Below are positions 9,065 through 20,677 of a stretch of 64,000 nt of DNA, piece after piece. The position numbers were made by a program, and so were the translations under genes. This DNA is from Halichondria panicea (taxonomy: Eukaryota; Porifera; Demospongiae; Suberitida; Halichondriidae). The stretch's first letter is position 1. Each line of letters begins with the position of its first letter. Below the pieces are notes generated by a model. The model was not told the origin of the DNA, ran no database searches, and saw only the letters and a program-made list of their open reading frames with translations. Location of the stretch: contig NC_087377.1 of NCBI RefSeq assembly GCF_963675165.1, positions 948,501 through 1,012,500 on the forward strand. Reading direction: 5' to 3'.

Positions 9065-12017
9065 AGTCACTAGCAATAGTTTTCCGTTCCCGTGAGTGGG
9101 TTCAATTCACTAGCAATAGTTTTGCGTTCCCGTGAGTGGGTTCAATTCACTAGCAATAGTTTTACGTTCCCGTGAGTGGGTTCAATTCACTAGCAATAGT
9201 TTTACTTTCCCGTGAGTGGGTTCAATTCACTAGCAATAGTTTTACGTTCCCGTGAGTGGGTTCAATTCACTAGCAATAGTTTTACTTTCCTGTGAGTGGG
9301 TTCAATTCACTAGCAATAGTTTTGCGTTCTTGTGAGTGGGTTCAATTCACTAGCAATAGTTTTACGTTCCCGTGAGTGGGTTCAATTCACTAGCAATAGT
9401 TTTACTTTCCTGTGAGTGGGTTCAATTCACTAGCAATAGTTTTAAGTTGCCGTGAGTGCATGGGTTCACTTCACTAGCAATAGTTTTACGTTCCCGTGAG
9501 TGGGTTCAATTCACTAGCAATAGTTTTACTTTCCCTTGAGTGGGTTCAATTCACTAGCAATAGTTTTAAGTTGCCGTGAGTGCATGGGTTCACTTCACTA
9601 GCAATAGTTTTACGTTCCCGTGAGTGGGTTCAATTCACCAGCAATAGTTTTGCGTTCCCGTGGGTGGGTTCAATTCACCAGCAATAGTTTTGCGTTTCCG
9701 TGGGTGGGTTCAATTCACCAGCAATAGTTTTACGTTCCCGTGAGTGGGTTCAATTCACTAGCAATAGTTTTAAGTTCTCGTGAGTGGTCACTAGCAATAG
9801 TTTTGCGTTCCCGTGGGTGGGTTCAATTCACTAGCAATAGTTTTAAGTTCCCGTGAGTGGTCACTAGCAATAGTTTTGCGTTCCCGTGGGTGGGTTCAAT
9901 TCACTAGCAATAGTTTTGCGTTCTCGTGAGTGGGTTCAATTCACTAGCAATAGTTTTACATTCCCGTGAGTAGGTTCAATTCACTAGCAATAGTTTTGCG
10001 TTCCCGTGAGTGGGTTCAATTCACTAGCAATAGTTTTGCGTTCCCGTGAGTGGGTTCAATTCACTAGCAATAGTTTTGCGTTCCCGTGAGTGGGTTCAAT
10101 TCACTAGCAATAGTTTTGCGTTCCCGTGAGTGGGTTCAATTCACTAGCAATAGTTTTGCGTTTTCGTGGGTGGGTTCAATTCACTAGCAATAGTTTTGCG
10201 TTCCTGTGAGTGGGTTCAATTCACTAGCAATAGTTTTGCGTTCCCGTGAGTGGGTTCAATTCACCAGCAATAGTTTTGCGTTCCCGTGGGTGGGTTCAAT
10301 TCACTAGCAATAGTTTTGCGTTCCCGTGGGTGGGTTCAATTCACTAGCAATAGTTTTAAGTTCCCGTGAGTGGTCACTAGCAATAGTTTTGCGTTCCCGT
10401 GGGTGGGTTCAATTCACTAGCAATAGTTTTGCGTTCTCGTGAGTGGGTTCAATTCACTAGCAATAGTTTTACGTTCCCGTGAGTAGGTTCAATTCACTAG
10501 CAATAGTTTTGTGTTCCCGTGAGTGGGTTCAATTCACTAGCAATAGTTTTGCGTTCCCGTGAGTGGGTTCAATTCACTAGCAATAGTTTTACGTTCCCGT
10601 GAGTGGGTTCAATTCACTAGCAATAGTTTTGCGTTCCCGTGAGTGAGTTCAATTCACTAGCAATAGTTTTGCGTTCCCGTGGGTGGGTTCAATTCACTAG
10701 CAATAGTTTTGCGTTCCCGTGGGTGGGTTCAATTCACTAGCAATAGTTTTGCGTTCCCGTGAGTGGGTTCAATTCACTAGCAATAGTTTTGCGTTCCCGT
10801 GAGTGGGTTGAATTCACTAGCAATAGTTTTGCGTTCTCGTGAGTGGGTTCAATTCACTAGCAATAGTTTTGCGTTCCCGTGAGTGGGTTCAATTCACCAG
10901 CAATAGTTTTGCGTTCCCGTGGGTGGGTTCAATTCACCAGCAATAGTTTTACGTTCCCGTGAGTGGGTTCAATTCACTAGCAATAGTTTTGCGTTCCCGT
11001 GGGTGGGTTCAATTCACTAGCAATAGTTTTAAGTTCCCGTGAGTGGTCACTAGCAATAGTTTTGCGTTCCCGTGGGTGGGTTCAATTCACTAGCAATAGT
11101 TTTGCGTTCTCGTGAGTGGGTTCAATTCACTAGCAATAGTTTTGCATTCCCTTGAGTGGGTTCAATTCACTAGCAATAGTTTTACGTTCCCGTGAGTCGG
11201 TTCAATTCACTAGCAATAGTTTTAAGTTCCCGTGAGTGGGTTCAATTCACTAGCAATAGTTTTGCGTTCCCGTGAGTGGGTTCAATTCACTAGCAATAGT
11301 TTTGCGTTCCCGTGAGTGGGTTCAATTCACTAGCAATAGTTTTGCGTTCCCGTGGGTGGGTTCAATTCACTAGCAATAGATTTGCGTTCCCGTGGGTGGG
11401 TTCAATTCACTAGCAATAGTTTTGCGTTCCCGTGAGTGGGTTCAATTCACTAGCAATAGTTTTGCGTTCCCGTGAGTGGGTTCAATTCACTAGCAATAGT
11501 TTTGCGTTCCCGTGGGTGGGTTCAATTCACTAGCAATAGATTTGCGTTCCCGTGGGTGGGTTCAATTCACTAGCAATAGTTTTGCGTTCCCGTGAGTGGG
11601 TTCAATTCACTAGCAATAGTTTTGCGTTCCCGTGAGTGGGTTCAATTCGCTAGCAATAGTTTTGCATTCCCTTGAGTGGGTTCAATTCACTAGCAATAGT
11701 TTTACGTTCCCGTGGGTGGATTCAATTCACTAGCAATAGTTTCAAGTTTCCGTGAGTGGGTTAAATTCACTAGCAATAGTTTTACGTTCCCGTGAGTGGG
11801 TTCAATTTACTAGCAATAATTTTGCGTTCCCGTCAGTGGGTTCAATTCACTAGCAATAGTTTTGCGTTCCCGTGAGTGGGTTCAATTCACTAGCAATAGT
11901 TTTAAGTTCCCGTGAGTGGTCACTAGCAATAGTTTTGCGTTCCCATGAGTGGGTTCAATTCACTAGCAATAGTTTTACGTTCCCGTGAGTGGGTTCAATT
12001 CACTAGCAATAGTTTTA
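9065..12017. repeat. 40-bp satellite, main array A2 (about 74 units)
   Basis: The largest array in the window. Units differ mainly at one site (TTTTGCG, TTTTACG or TTTTAAG). Shortened 32-base units containing GAGTGGTCACTAGC recur at irregular multi-unit intervals near 9780, 9858, 10370, 11045 and 11920. Repeated runs of the same variant order suggest block-wise expansion. No coding content. Confidence 0.95.
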
Positions 12018-12236
12018 CGTGTTTTGTAGTTTGTGCTTTTTGCGCTGTACTCCCCCCTTGCATGTGTGACTGTGTTTTGTAGTTTGTGCTTTTTGCGCTG
12101 TACTCCCCCCTTGCATGTGTGACTGTGTTTTGTAGTTTGTGCTTTTTGCGCTGTACTCCCCCCTTGCATGTGTGACTGTGTTTTGTAGTTTGTGTGCTTT
12201 TTGCGCTGTACTCCCCCCTTGCATGTGTGACTGTGT
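12018..12236. repeat. 53-bp repeat, set A3 (4 units)
   Basis: Closes the main array on its right side, followed by a single 40-bp unit at 12237-12275. Confidence 0.95.
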
Positions 12237-12275
12237 TTAGTCACTAGCAATAGTTTTACGTTCCCATGAGTGGAG

Positions 12276-12700
12276 GTTCAATAATTCACAACAGCTGCAT
12301 TGTACCTCCTTGTTTTGTGTTTTTTATGCAAGTGCACTGAATGCGCCAGCGAAAGCTTAGGTTTTCTGAATGCTTAGAAACAGACCTTTCAAATGATACC
12401 ATATTTATTTGATATTTGCCAATTTAGTCCCCATGGTCCGAGGTCTAAAAATAACAAATTCAGGGCCCGGATGAAATATTGGATTGAAACACATCATTTG
12501 AAATGTATTTTTCTAAGCTTTCGGAATATTATAAAATTTTTGACATGGATCAACTGTTATGGCTGTTGAAAGACCCACCTTCCGTTTAATTCGTGAATCT
12601 TTCGGCTGTCATAACTTAAATTCTGTGGATCAAAAGTCAAAAATGTTATGGTTTTCTGAATGCTTAGAAACAGACCTTTTAAATGGTACGGGTGGGTTAG
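12276..12700. repeat. Second copy of array spacer
   Basis: Matches 8517-8862 with deletions, then partly repeats its own TCTGAATGCTTAGAAACAGA segment near 12654. No gene seen. Confidence 0.75.
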
Positions 12701-13015
12701 GGTTAGGCTCCCGTGAGTGGACTGAATGCGCCAGCAAAAGTCTTAGGCTCCCGCGAGTTGGCTGAATGCGCCACGAAAATAACCCCACGAAAATTACCCG
12801 CTATATATATGATAGTTGGATGTTTTTTATGCGTTGTACTCCCCCCTTGTGTTGTATTTTTTATGCGAGTGCGCTAAATGCGCCAGCGAAAGTCTTAGGC
12901 TCTCGCGAGTTGGCTGAATGCACCAGCAAAAGTCTTAGGCTCTCGCAAGTTGGGCTGAATGCGCTAGCGAACGTCTTAGGCTCTCGCGAGAGGGCTGAAT
13001 GCACCACGAAAATGA
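12700..13015. repeat. CpG-rich 40-bp repeats, diverged relatives of the satellite
   Basis: Units of about 40 bases with TGCGCCAGCGAAAGTCTTAG and GCTCTCGCGAGTTGGCTG, two near 12706-12780 and three near 12865-13010. Aligned by eye to the satellite unit, about 27 of 40 positions agree in register, and most differences are C/T or G/A, several at CpG. A 53-bp-type fragment (GCACTGTACTCCCCCCTTG) follows at about 13053. Confidence 0.7.
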
Positions 13016-13574
13016 CCCGCTATACGATAGTTGGAATAGTTAGTATTTTTTATGCACTGTACTCCCCCCTTGCATGTGTGACGGTGTTTTGGGTTAGTTA
13101 GTGTTCACTTCTCTATAATTACATACATGCATTAATTTGGGTGACAATTTGTGGGACATTATGATCATTGACGTGTGCAATAAATGATGTATATATACTG
13201 TGTGTGTGTGCAGGACTGAACACCAGCCCCCAGCATGTATCATGAGGGACGCGCGCTGTACAGAGATGTTAGGGCAAGTTCCTTTAATTAGATCGAGATA
13301 TTGTAATTATTTCCTTCTTCCAGGTTGTCGGTGGCTAAACGTGCTTATAGTTGCCATGGAGATGGAGATGGTAATTGACTGAAGTCATGTACCTACCTCT
13401 CGATAGAAGGAAACAAGGATTTGTCAATAATTATAGTACTGTGATAAATAAATGTTTTGTCAAATTCGATTCTCTAAGATCATAATTATTCATAACTATA
13501 ATTATACTATTGTTCTTGTTCTTACAAAACTTTAAATTATGTTACGTTGTTTCATATTAATTATATATCGAGTA
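13016..13574. other. Flank of satellite; possible terminal exon
   Basis: A GT-rich tract ends in GTGTGTGCAG at 13213, a good acceptor, and a segment ending CATGGAGATGGAGATGG and TGA follows at about 13355-13380. A related arrangement follows arrays B and C (23062 and 55456). This could be the far exon of the T gene, with the arrays in an intron, but the frames are not conserved. The remainder is AT-rich with nothing recognisable. Confidence 0.3.
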
Positions 13575-15079
13575 CAGCAGCCACTCAGTGTTAGGTAGTG
13601 CCAGACCATCAAACCATCACCTTAATTGTCCATCCATATATACACAACCATCAACCTACACAGAGAGCATGAGAGACTTGTCACACAACATAGCTAGCTA
13701 CTTATCTGTGTGTATGTGGCTCCTCCACAACCCTCAACCTACACAGAGAGCATGAGAGACATGCCACACGACATAGCTAGCTACTCATCTGTGTGTATGC
13801 TGTTACAGTGGCTCCTCCACACAATCAACCTACACAGAGAGCATGAGAGATACTGTACACAATGGAACTACTTATCTTTTGCTGTGAAGAGACATCTACC
13901 TACACACCATAGAAGCCAGCCATACTTATATCTTTATTGTCTCCATAGCTGCACACAAAACAATCAAGAGACACTATAAATGATAGTAGTGGGCGTTGAG
14001 ATCTGAGCCCCTCCCCCTTCAGTACCAATACATTATACAGTGATGAGGTTAGTAATCCTCCCTGGGTCCCAGAGCAGCATGGCTTGTCTGTACCTGGAGG
14101 AGAGAGGAGACAAAAGCAGTGAGAGAATGGAACACTAGCTATAGTACAGTAGCTAGTAGGAGGAGCTGTGTGTGTGTGCATTGTGGCTGCAAGAGAACAA
14201 GCAAATGCATGGTTACATTGAGAGCAGCAGTTTAAACAAAACCATCCACTCCACACAATACAATACCAGCCAATCACCACCACAGCTGACAACCATCAGC
14301 CTAGTATTATCAATACACACACAATACATAATTATAACACCAGACAACAAAATTACACCCATAGCTGTTTGTGCTGTCCAGGGAACCGGAAGAGATGAGA
14401 AATTCCCACAACAATAAATCAATTCAACAGTGAAGACCACCAATTAATTCAGATCATTATTATCATCATAATACCAGACCAGGAATGAATGCACTCCTGA
14501 CCAGACAAATCATTATAATCAAATCACACATCATCACCAAACCTGACTGTGCAACAAAATTTCGCAACCACAACAACCAATCAAATCATCCACAGAAGGT
14601 TTAGTTTCCTTGCACAATATTTGGTTGCCAAAATGATGATCACCTTTGAGAAAAAATCACACACAAAACAAACACCAAATGCTAAAATCATAAAAAACTG
14701 TTCTAAAAATTTAATTCTACACTATTTTTACCCCTGGGAACAGCTGTTGTTTGCTAGACTCAGCCCTTCTTGTTCACTCACTTTCTGGTCCTGTTTCTTA
14801 CCATTGAATTTACTGTACGAAAATACTCCCACTCACTACTTTCAGTCTGACATCTCTACCAATAGGTGTCAGCTGCAGCAGTCCTGCTTCCCTTGGCTGC
14901 TAAAGAATCTGGGTGGGGCTGCTGCTGGACTGAAGCTAGGACGCCTTCTAATTCTATCCACCGTCAAGGTATAATGATACAGACGCTTGAATACTACTGT
15001 TGTTTTTATACCACCCAACAAACACAAAATATTTATAACATGAACAAACATTTTTTAATAATAATATAGAGCTGCAGGC
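13575..15079. repeat. Block R, copy 1
   Basis: Recurs at 24481-25957 and in part at 32334-33560. It starts with AGCAGCCACTCAGTGTTAGG and contains three spaced copies of CAACCTACACAGAGAGCATG (13652, 13735, 13825). No coding potential that is shared between copies. It directly precedes the piggyBac relics and may include their 5' non-coding part. Confidence 0.8.
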
Positions 15080-17453
15080 ATGGCCAAGAGGCCACACTGG
15101 ACCACGGAGGAGGTTCTACAAGACATCTTGAATGATGAGGAACCTGCAGAGGAGTGGGAAGAGGATATGGAAGAGGTAACAGCGGACAGGGATGAGCCAG
15201 TCATGCAGGGCAGTGACGAAGAATTTTCTGATTGGGATGAAGGTGGGGTCTAAAACTAAACTGAATACCGATATAATTTATTACAACGTACATGTAGAAA
15301 TGGAGCCCCCGTCAACAGACAGAAATCCTGCACAAGGTAAATTAAATTGTGACAGTGCCAATGAAAAGGGACCTTAACGCGGCAATAATTAAATTAAGCT
15401 ATAGGCCAATTTAGTAGAAACAAAAAACATGGGCAAAAAATTTTTTTTCACAGGTGCTAACTTCAACCCTTCCTCTACCTACCTGTAAAAATTTGGGTCT
15501 CTACGAAGCTTTAAACAGGTCAAGCGCGGACGTTGAAGAAACTCACCGAACGCTCATTTGAAATTTACTGTCTGCGTGAGGGGAAATTCCCTGGGAATTT
15601 CCCTATTATTGTTAATTATTTTTAACAATAATTTATTAATAATTATAAGGTTAACAATTTGTACCAGCTATTGATAAATCCCTTCCTAGACGACACAAGT
15701 GACTACACAAGTGGTTCAAGCGACTCGTCACACGGTTTGTGCAATGTTATGAAGTACAATTACAATCAGTTAGACTACCACACAAAACTAATGTACAGCT
15801 AATTATTATTACCCTCATATTTATTTAGGCAATGAGCAACCTACCTGGAGGAGTGAATTGCACACCCTGACTATCAAGTCATTTGAGTCAGCAGTAGGAC
15901 CAACAGTGGACATCTCAGAGAGGCCAGAAGAAGTGTTTCTGCTATTTTTTAACAATGGTCTGCAGGGACACATTGTGTGTGAGAGCAACAACTACGCTAG
16001 ACATGTAATGGGAGAGGAGGCATACCGAACGTGGACTCAACTCACAGTTGAAGAGCTCCGGGCCTTCTTTGGATTCTCCATCCTCATGGGACTCAATCAC
16101 CTGCCATCAATCAATGACTATTGGAGCCGAGACAATCACTACCATGCACTATGCACCCATCACCGATGTAATCTCAAGGCAGAGATTCCGTGATATCTCC
16201 CGGTACCTGCACTTTGTGGACAACGACCATCTTGTTCCACAAGGTGATCCCTCGTACGATCGGTTAGGGAAGATCCGCCCCCTCATTGAGCACCTGGGTG
16301 AGAGGTTGGAAGCTTTGTACAACCCTACACAGAATGTAGCAGTGGACGAAGCAATGATTAAGTTTCAGGGGCAGTCTTCCCTAAAGCAATATATGCCTAT
16401 GAAACCGATCAAACGGGGGATCAAGGTATGGGTATTGGCATGCAGATAGTGCTAACGGCTATTTCCACAAATTTGACATATACACGGGGAAGCAAAAGAA
16501 GAGACAGGTTGGACTTGGTGAGTATGTTGTCAAAACACTTACCGACGGGCTGAAGAAGAAAAATCACCACGTTTTCTTTGACAACTTTTTTATGAGCCCC
16601 AAACTTCTTAAAGATATGGAGAAGGATGGGTGTGGTGTAGTTTACCACCAGGGCTGAAGAAACATGGTTTGAAGAAGAGGTACTATTGTGCGTGTGTGTG
16701 TATGTGTATGCTTTTGCGAGTGTGTGTATGTGTGTGTGTGTGTGGTGTGTGTGTGGTGTGTGTGTGTGTGTGTGTGTGGTATGTGGTGTGTGTGACTGTG
16801 CTAACTAACATTATTTATCTCACCTTTGACAGAGGAGAATCCAAGATATTCCAGAAGGGACCACTGGTGGCATGTGCATGGCACAACAGCAAGGTGCTCA
16901 CGGTCCTCTCAACGACGTCGCAACCAGTAGCAACGAGATCCGTTCTCAGGCGTCAGAGAGACGGTTTAAGAATGCCTGTGAGTTGCCCTGATAGCATAAT
17001 ATTCTACAACAAGCACATGGAAGGTGTGAACAGAGGGGACCAAATACGCGGATATTATTCCTGTCGAACAAGAAGTCGGAAGCTCTACAAGTATATATTT
17101 TATTTCCTATTTGATGTTTCTATCATAATTATTTTACACACTAATTATACCTCCAAGCCGAATCAAAACGTAAAAGACTTCCGCCTCCAACTGGCCAAGG
17201 AGCTGATTGGCACGTACTATTCAAGGAGACTCCCAGGCCGCTCAAGTAGAGTCCAGCGCCCTCTTCAGCTCCAACACTTTCCTCTCAAAATGTGCCTGCA
17301 ACCACCTGCAAAGAGATGTAAACGGGGATGGTGTGCGTTCTGCTGGAAGGACTCCAACAAGAGGACTGACAGATGTAACGAGTGTGGTGTCTGGCTTTGC
17401 CATGGTGGAAACCCAACATCAGACTGTTTCTATTTGTGGCATAAGAACTTGTA
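15080..17453 (+). pseudogene. PB1: piggyBac-like transposase relic
   Basis: It starts MAKRPHWTTEEVLQDIL with an acidic N-terminus (SDEEFSDWDE), then small exons near 15299-15337 and 15691-15735, then a main exon from about 15829. The DDE_Tnp_1_7 core is readable: NYARHVMGEEAYRTW, AVDEAMIKFQGQ (first Asp), VFFDNFFMS (second Asp) and GVNRGDQIRGYY (third Asp region). A Cys-rich C-terminal zinc-finger-like domain follows (CAFCWKDSNKRTDRCNECG). Lesions: a 13-base insertion near 16133-16146 relative to PB2 shifts the frame, and another shift occurs near 16630. An intron at about 16680-16832 contains a GT microsatellite. The family call is firm; the copy is inactive. Confidence 0.85.
16690..16800. 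repeat. (GT)n microsatellite inside PB1 intron
   Basis: Interrupted GT/TGTG tract between a GTACTA donor and the TTTGACAG acceptor. PB2 lacks it because of its internal deletion. Confidence 0.9.
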
Positions 17454-18231
17454 AATATTATAATTATTATCTTATTTACTGTTTATGATAATTATTATTT
17501 ATTAGTACGGCTTCATTATAGTCACATGATGTACGCTAATGATACACACTAATCATTATAATTATTTAAAGCAACAAAGCTACGCGTACATATATACGTA
17601 CTGCATCGCTCGGTAGATTAATAATACACAGCCTATCACTCACCTTGTGACACGTACGTTTGGTTGACTGCTCCACCACCTGAGAATCACACGCATCTGT
17701 GATCCAGCAATACTCTGTACACACAAAGAAAGATGATGAAGGGTTCTTAGTACTACAAATTCTAGATACAATGAAAGCACCGCAGGTGCTGATGCCTCGG
17801 TGGAGATACCAAAGCTACATAACATAAAGCTACTAATAGCTACTAATAGCACATGATAAACAATTTAATTTTGCTGAGTTGGTAATGATCGACCATGATT
17901 GTTGTTAAAAACGATTGATGCCCAAAAGTTCAAGTCTAAAGCTGCATTCAAGTAGCAGAGCCTTGCAGCTCTCTTCTCACTCTTGCAGCTACCAATAGCT
18001 AGCGTTCTATAGTGCAGAGCTAACTACTAAGTAGAGTAGCAACACTCGGTAAACAAGTTTGGCTACGTGTTCTTCTGAAAAGGCTGCAATGGCATTCCAA
18101 GTAAGCAAAACTAGGCATAACTCGAGAACGAAGCATTATTTGGCAAATCCACGAATTTAAATCCATGACTAGAAGCCTATAGAAACTCTTACTTGCACTT
18201 GATTCATCCTTGAGCAGCTGTAGCAGTCTAC

Positions 18232-18232
18232 A

Positions 18233-18276
<44 letters not shown>

Positions 18277-18288
18277 CAGACACACTAC
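18232..18288. repeat. (ACGC)n/(AC)n microsatellite
   Basis: CACGCACG repeats grading into CA repeats. Copy S2 at 28318-28353 has a shorter tract. Confidence 0.95.
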
Positions 18289-18301
18289 CGTATACCTCGC
18301 T

Positions 18302-18313
18302 TGCGCATGCGCA
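18302..18313. promoter_or_regulatory. NRF1-like palindrome TGCGCATGCGCA
   Basis: Perfect 12-base palindrome matching the known NRF1 consensus YGCGCAYGCGCR, flanked by CCTCG...CGAGG. The same site occurs at 28372 and 35403, and a one-base variant at about 46601. Whether it is used in this organism is unknown. Confidence 0.35.
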
Positions 18314-18992
18314 CCGAGGCTATCTGCCATTCAGGCTGTATTATTTTATCAAAGTGTATCATAGGCCCTAAATAATACTCTAAATATCACTACAGTCAAC
18401 ATACAGCTTAGGAAGCTTGGTAGAGCTGGGCCACTGCAAGTGTTTCTTCGTTCACAGTCACACACGAGATCACATTTGTATATAAGCCACACCTAGTACA
18501 TACAGTACCTGCACACAAAAAAGGTGAAGCAAAGCTTCTTAGGAGTTTAAACTCTACAGCTATGTGCTATAATTATACCAAGCACAATTAGTATTAGACT
18601 GTATGAAGCTTCTAGAGAATCGAAAAAGCCAAGTAACAAAGTGGAATTATACGCAACTACTACTTACCACTTGACAGAAGCAGATCACAGCCAAATTTTC
18701 GAGATAGTAAGCGATTCGGGCATCATCTTGTAGATCTTTGACTGATCAACTTGAGCTGCAATAATTGATCGTGTATGTACAGTCTTGTAGCACTACTAAA
18801 TACACACATTATCTCGCGCTGTTTCTGCAACACAGTGGAAAGCTCGCGATGTTTTTATAACACAGCGGAAGGCTGCACAAAATCAAGTCAATCAATAAAA
18901 CATGACCAAATAAACAACTACAATGCTCCACAAGGCTTCCTAGCCTAACATTCCTGCAAACATGCAAGCTACAAGCAAGCAAAGAAACTCAC

Positions 18993-19653
18993 CTCTTCCA
19001 GCAAGACACTGAGCTTCTTCTTCAAACGGGTCAGGTGGCATATCCGGCCTTCAAACTTCAAAGGAACTGAGCTTCTGGAATTAACTGGATCTGAGAATAT
19101 TTCAGGCCATTGACGTCAGAGTCTCAGTTTCAGAGCTGGAGGTAAAGCCTTTGAAGTGATCCTTTGACGAGGCCTTGAATTCCAATTCTGGGTCTTCTCT
19201 TGCTCCACTTGAAGGAAAGGCTCTTGTCCCTCAACTCTCGATCAGAGGCAAAGGACAGGGCAAGGAGGAACACATCATCTCCTTCGCTGACTTCCTGACA
19301 GTGTAACGTGGGGTAATGGATGTTAGTAGATACTCTTGCACACATGCATAATTATAACAAAATTACTCACTTCTGCAAACCAGCATTCTTGGTGATCGAG
19401 GACTGAGAGAGATTTCACTGGTGCATGTATATAGCTCCATTAGTATGAGGACCTCGTGTACATCACTGGATATCTGCTTAGTAATGGATGAAATGTATGT
19501 CACAGAATACGAGCAATCAGACAGAGCCTTGGTGACAGCAATCTCTTGTTTGGTGAGGTAGACGTCAGCATCATTGTTCACTGCCAGTCTCTTCAGAGCT
19601 AGCTTGCGTCCATTACTGGCTCTGACCACAAAGACGACATGCAGCAAAGCCAC
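18993..19653 (-). pseudogene. Kinase N-lobe / COR-gene chimera, copy 1
   Basis: Exon 19653-19371 reads VRASNGRKLALKRLAVNN, then KQEIAVTKALSDCS and HEVLILMEL. This closely follows the N-lobe of NAK-family kinases (AAK1/BIKE) from strand 2 to the hinge. Without an intron it continues CTSEISLSP, which is the end of the big Roc-COR exon of gene A (CTSEVSLSP). The next exon, from 19294, matches gene A exon 8 (SEGDDVFLLALSFASDREL) but lacks 20 bases present in copy S2, shifting the frame. A last piece, 19074-18993, ends KKKLSVLLEE before GTGAGT. The catalytic lobe is absent. I read it as a fusion relic of two genes, broken by frameshifts. Confidence 0.7.
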
Positions 19654-19656
19654 CTA

Positions 19657-19678
19657 GTGTGTGTGTGTGTGCGTGGGC

Positions 19679-19726
<48 letters not shown>

Positions 19727-19791
19727 TGTAGGTACTGTACAGTGGATTGCGCTTGCAACAGAATTTCACAATATGAAGATTATCGTTAATT

Positions 19792-19839
<48 letters not shown>

Positions 19840-19845
19840 GGGGGG
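19657..19845. repeat. Two (GT)n microsatellites
   Basis: GT tracts at about 19657-19718 and 19793-19838 flank a short unique piece. The second ends in a run of G. Simple sequence only. Confidence 0.95.
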
Positions 19846-20089
19846 GATGGTGTGGGAGGATAATGGCTGACAATACTTATATAGGACGGCTAGTACATTT
19901 TGTAAAAGAGCCGACTTGGCGTTTATTAATTTGGCATCTCAGGCGTGTTTACTACAGCAATGAGGTTGTATCCTAAACAGGTTATGAGAAGTCTCACCCA
20001 GGTAAGGCTATATGCAAGGCCAGGTCTAATCCCCTAGTCAGTGTGAGGACAACACTTCAAGAGTCAAATTAGAGTCAAATTGCCCGTAC

Positions 20090-20540
20090 CTCCCGTGGGG
20101 AGGGGGGGGCAACACATTGAGAGGCATTATCACCTGATCATGATTATACAGTACAGGTAGTTGTCACCTGAGCTGAAACGGTACTAGACACTGGAGTGAC
20201 ACCAGAGTCACACAATTCGTTGAGGTGTCCCTGTACCGAGGGGATAGCAGCAAACACAGAGGTCAAAGTGCACAGAATTGCAGGAGAGTTTGTAGCCATT
20301 TCAGCTTGTTGAGATTCAGTAGCAGTAAGCTGTGCAAATTAATGATAGGCTTTCCAATAACTAAAGAATTGCATGGACAATCTCAACTATACATAAAACT
20401 CCCACTGAAAATTAATAAGTCATCAATTATTATTGTCTAGTCATATTAAAGGTAGCGCTCACCTTTCCCCTGAGTTAGAGTGTTGGTCCATTGTGTCCAG
20501 TGCACCGTGCTAGCTAGTAGGACCACTCCAATGGATGTGC
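20090..20540. repeat. Block U, copy 1 (second copy 51000-51430)
   Basis: Non-coding segment repeated at 51000-51430, including GGCAACACATTGAGAGGCAT and GAGTGTTGGTCCATTGTGTC. No gene recognised. Confidence 0.8.
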
Positions 20541-20677
20541 TCTCAGAGTATTAGAACTGTAATGAATGCACCACATGGCCAGTGGGTAAAGATCGTCAAA
20601 CCATTAGACAAAAATAATATGTTTCATTTTGTAGATTAAATTTTGATAAACCTTTACCAGACACGCTCACACACAAG

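Larger units (their letters stand above)
17454..19870. repeat. Block S, copy 1 (second copy 27551-29860)
   Basis: About 2.4 kb repeated nearly base for base at 27551-29860. It carries minus-strand exon relics (18993-19653) and further exon-like pieces: STEASAPAVLS near 17800, matching the linker exon of gene A, and a short segment 17642-17713 with good splice borders. An NRF1-like palindrome and microsatellites are also present. Parts recur at 45340-45780 and 46290-46450. Confidence 0.85.

Noticed and set aside
8846-9076. Reverse-strand proteins rich in THARGEYSAKSTNYK-type repeats (also at 11975, 21438, 22751, 53561, 55198)
   Set aside because: They are translations of the 53-bp repeat. Since 53 is not a multiple of three, every frame cycles through the same three peptides; no start context or conservation.
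9065-12017. CRISPR-like array
   Set aside because: Units are contiguous 40-mers without unique spacers and the context is eukaryotic with introns; it is a satellite.
15192-15377. 61-codon frame repeated at 26073
   Set aside because: Out-of-frame reading across the first PB exon and intron; the true frame is MAKRPHW...SDWDE.
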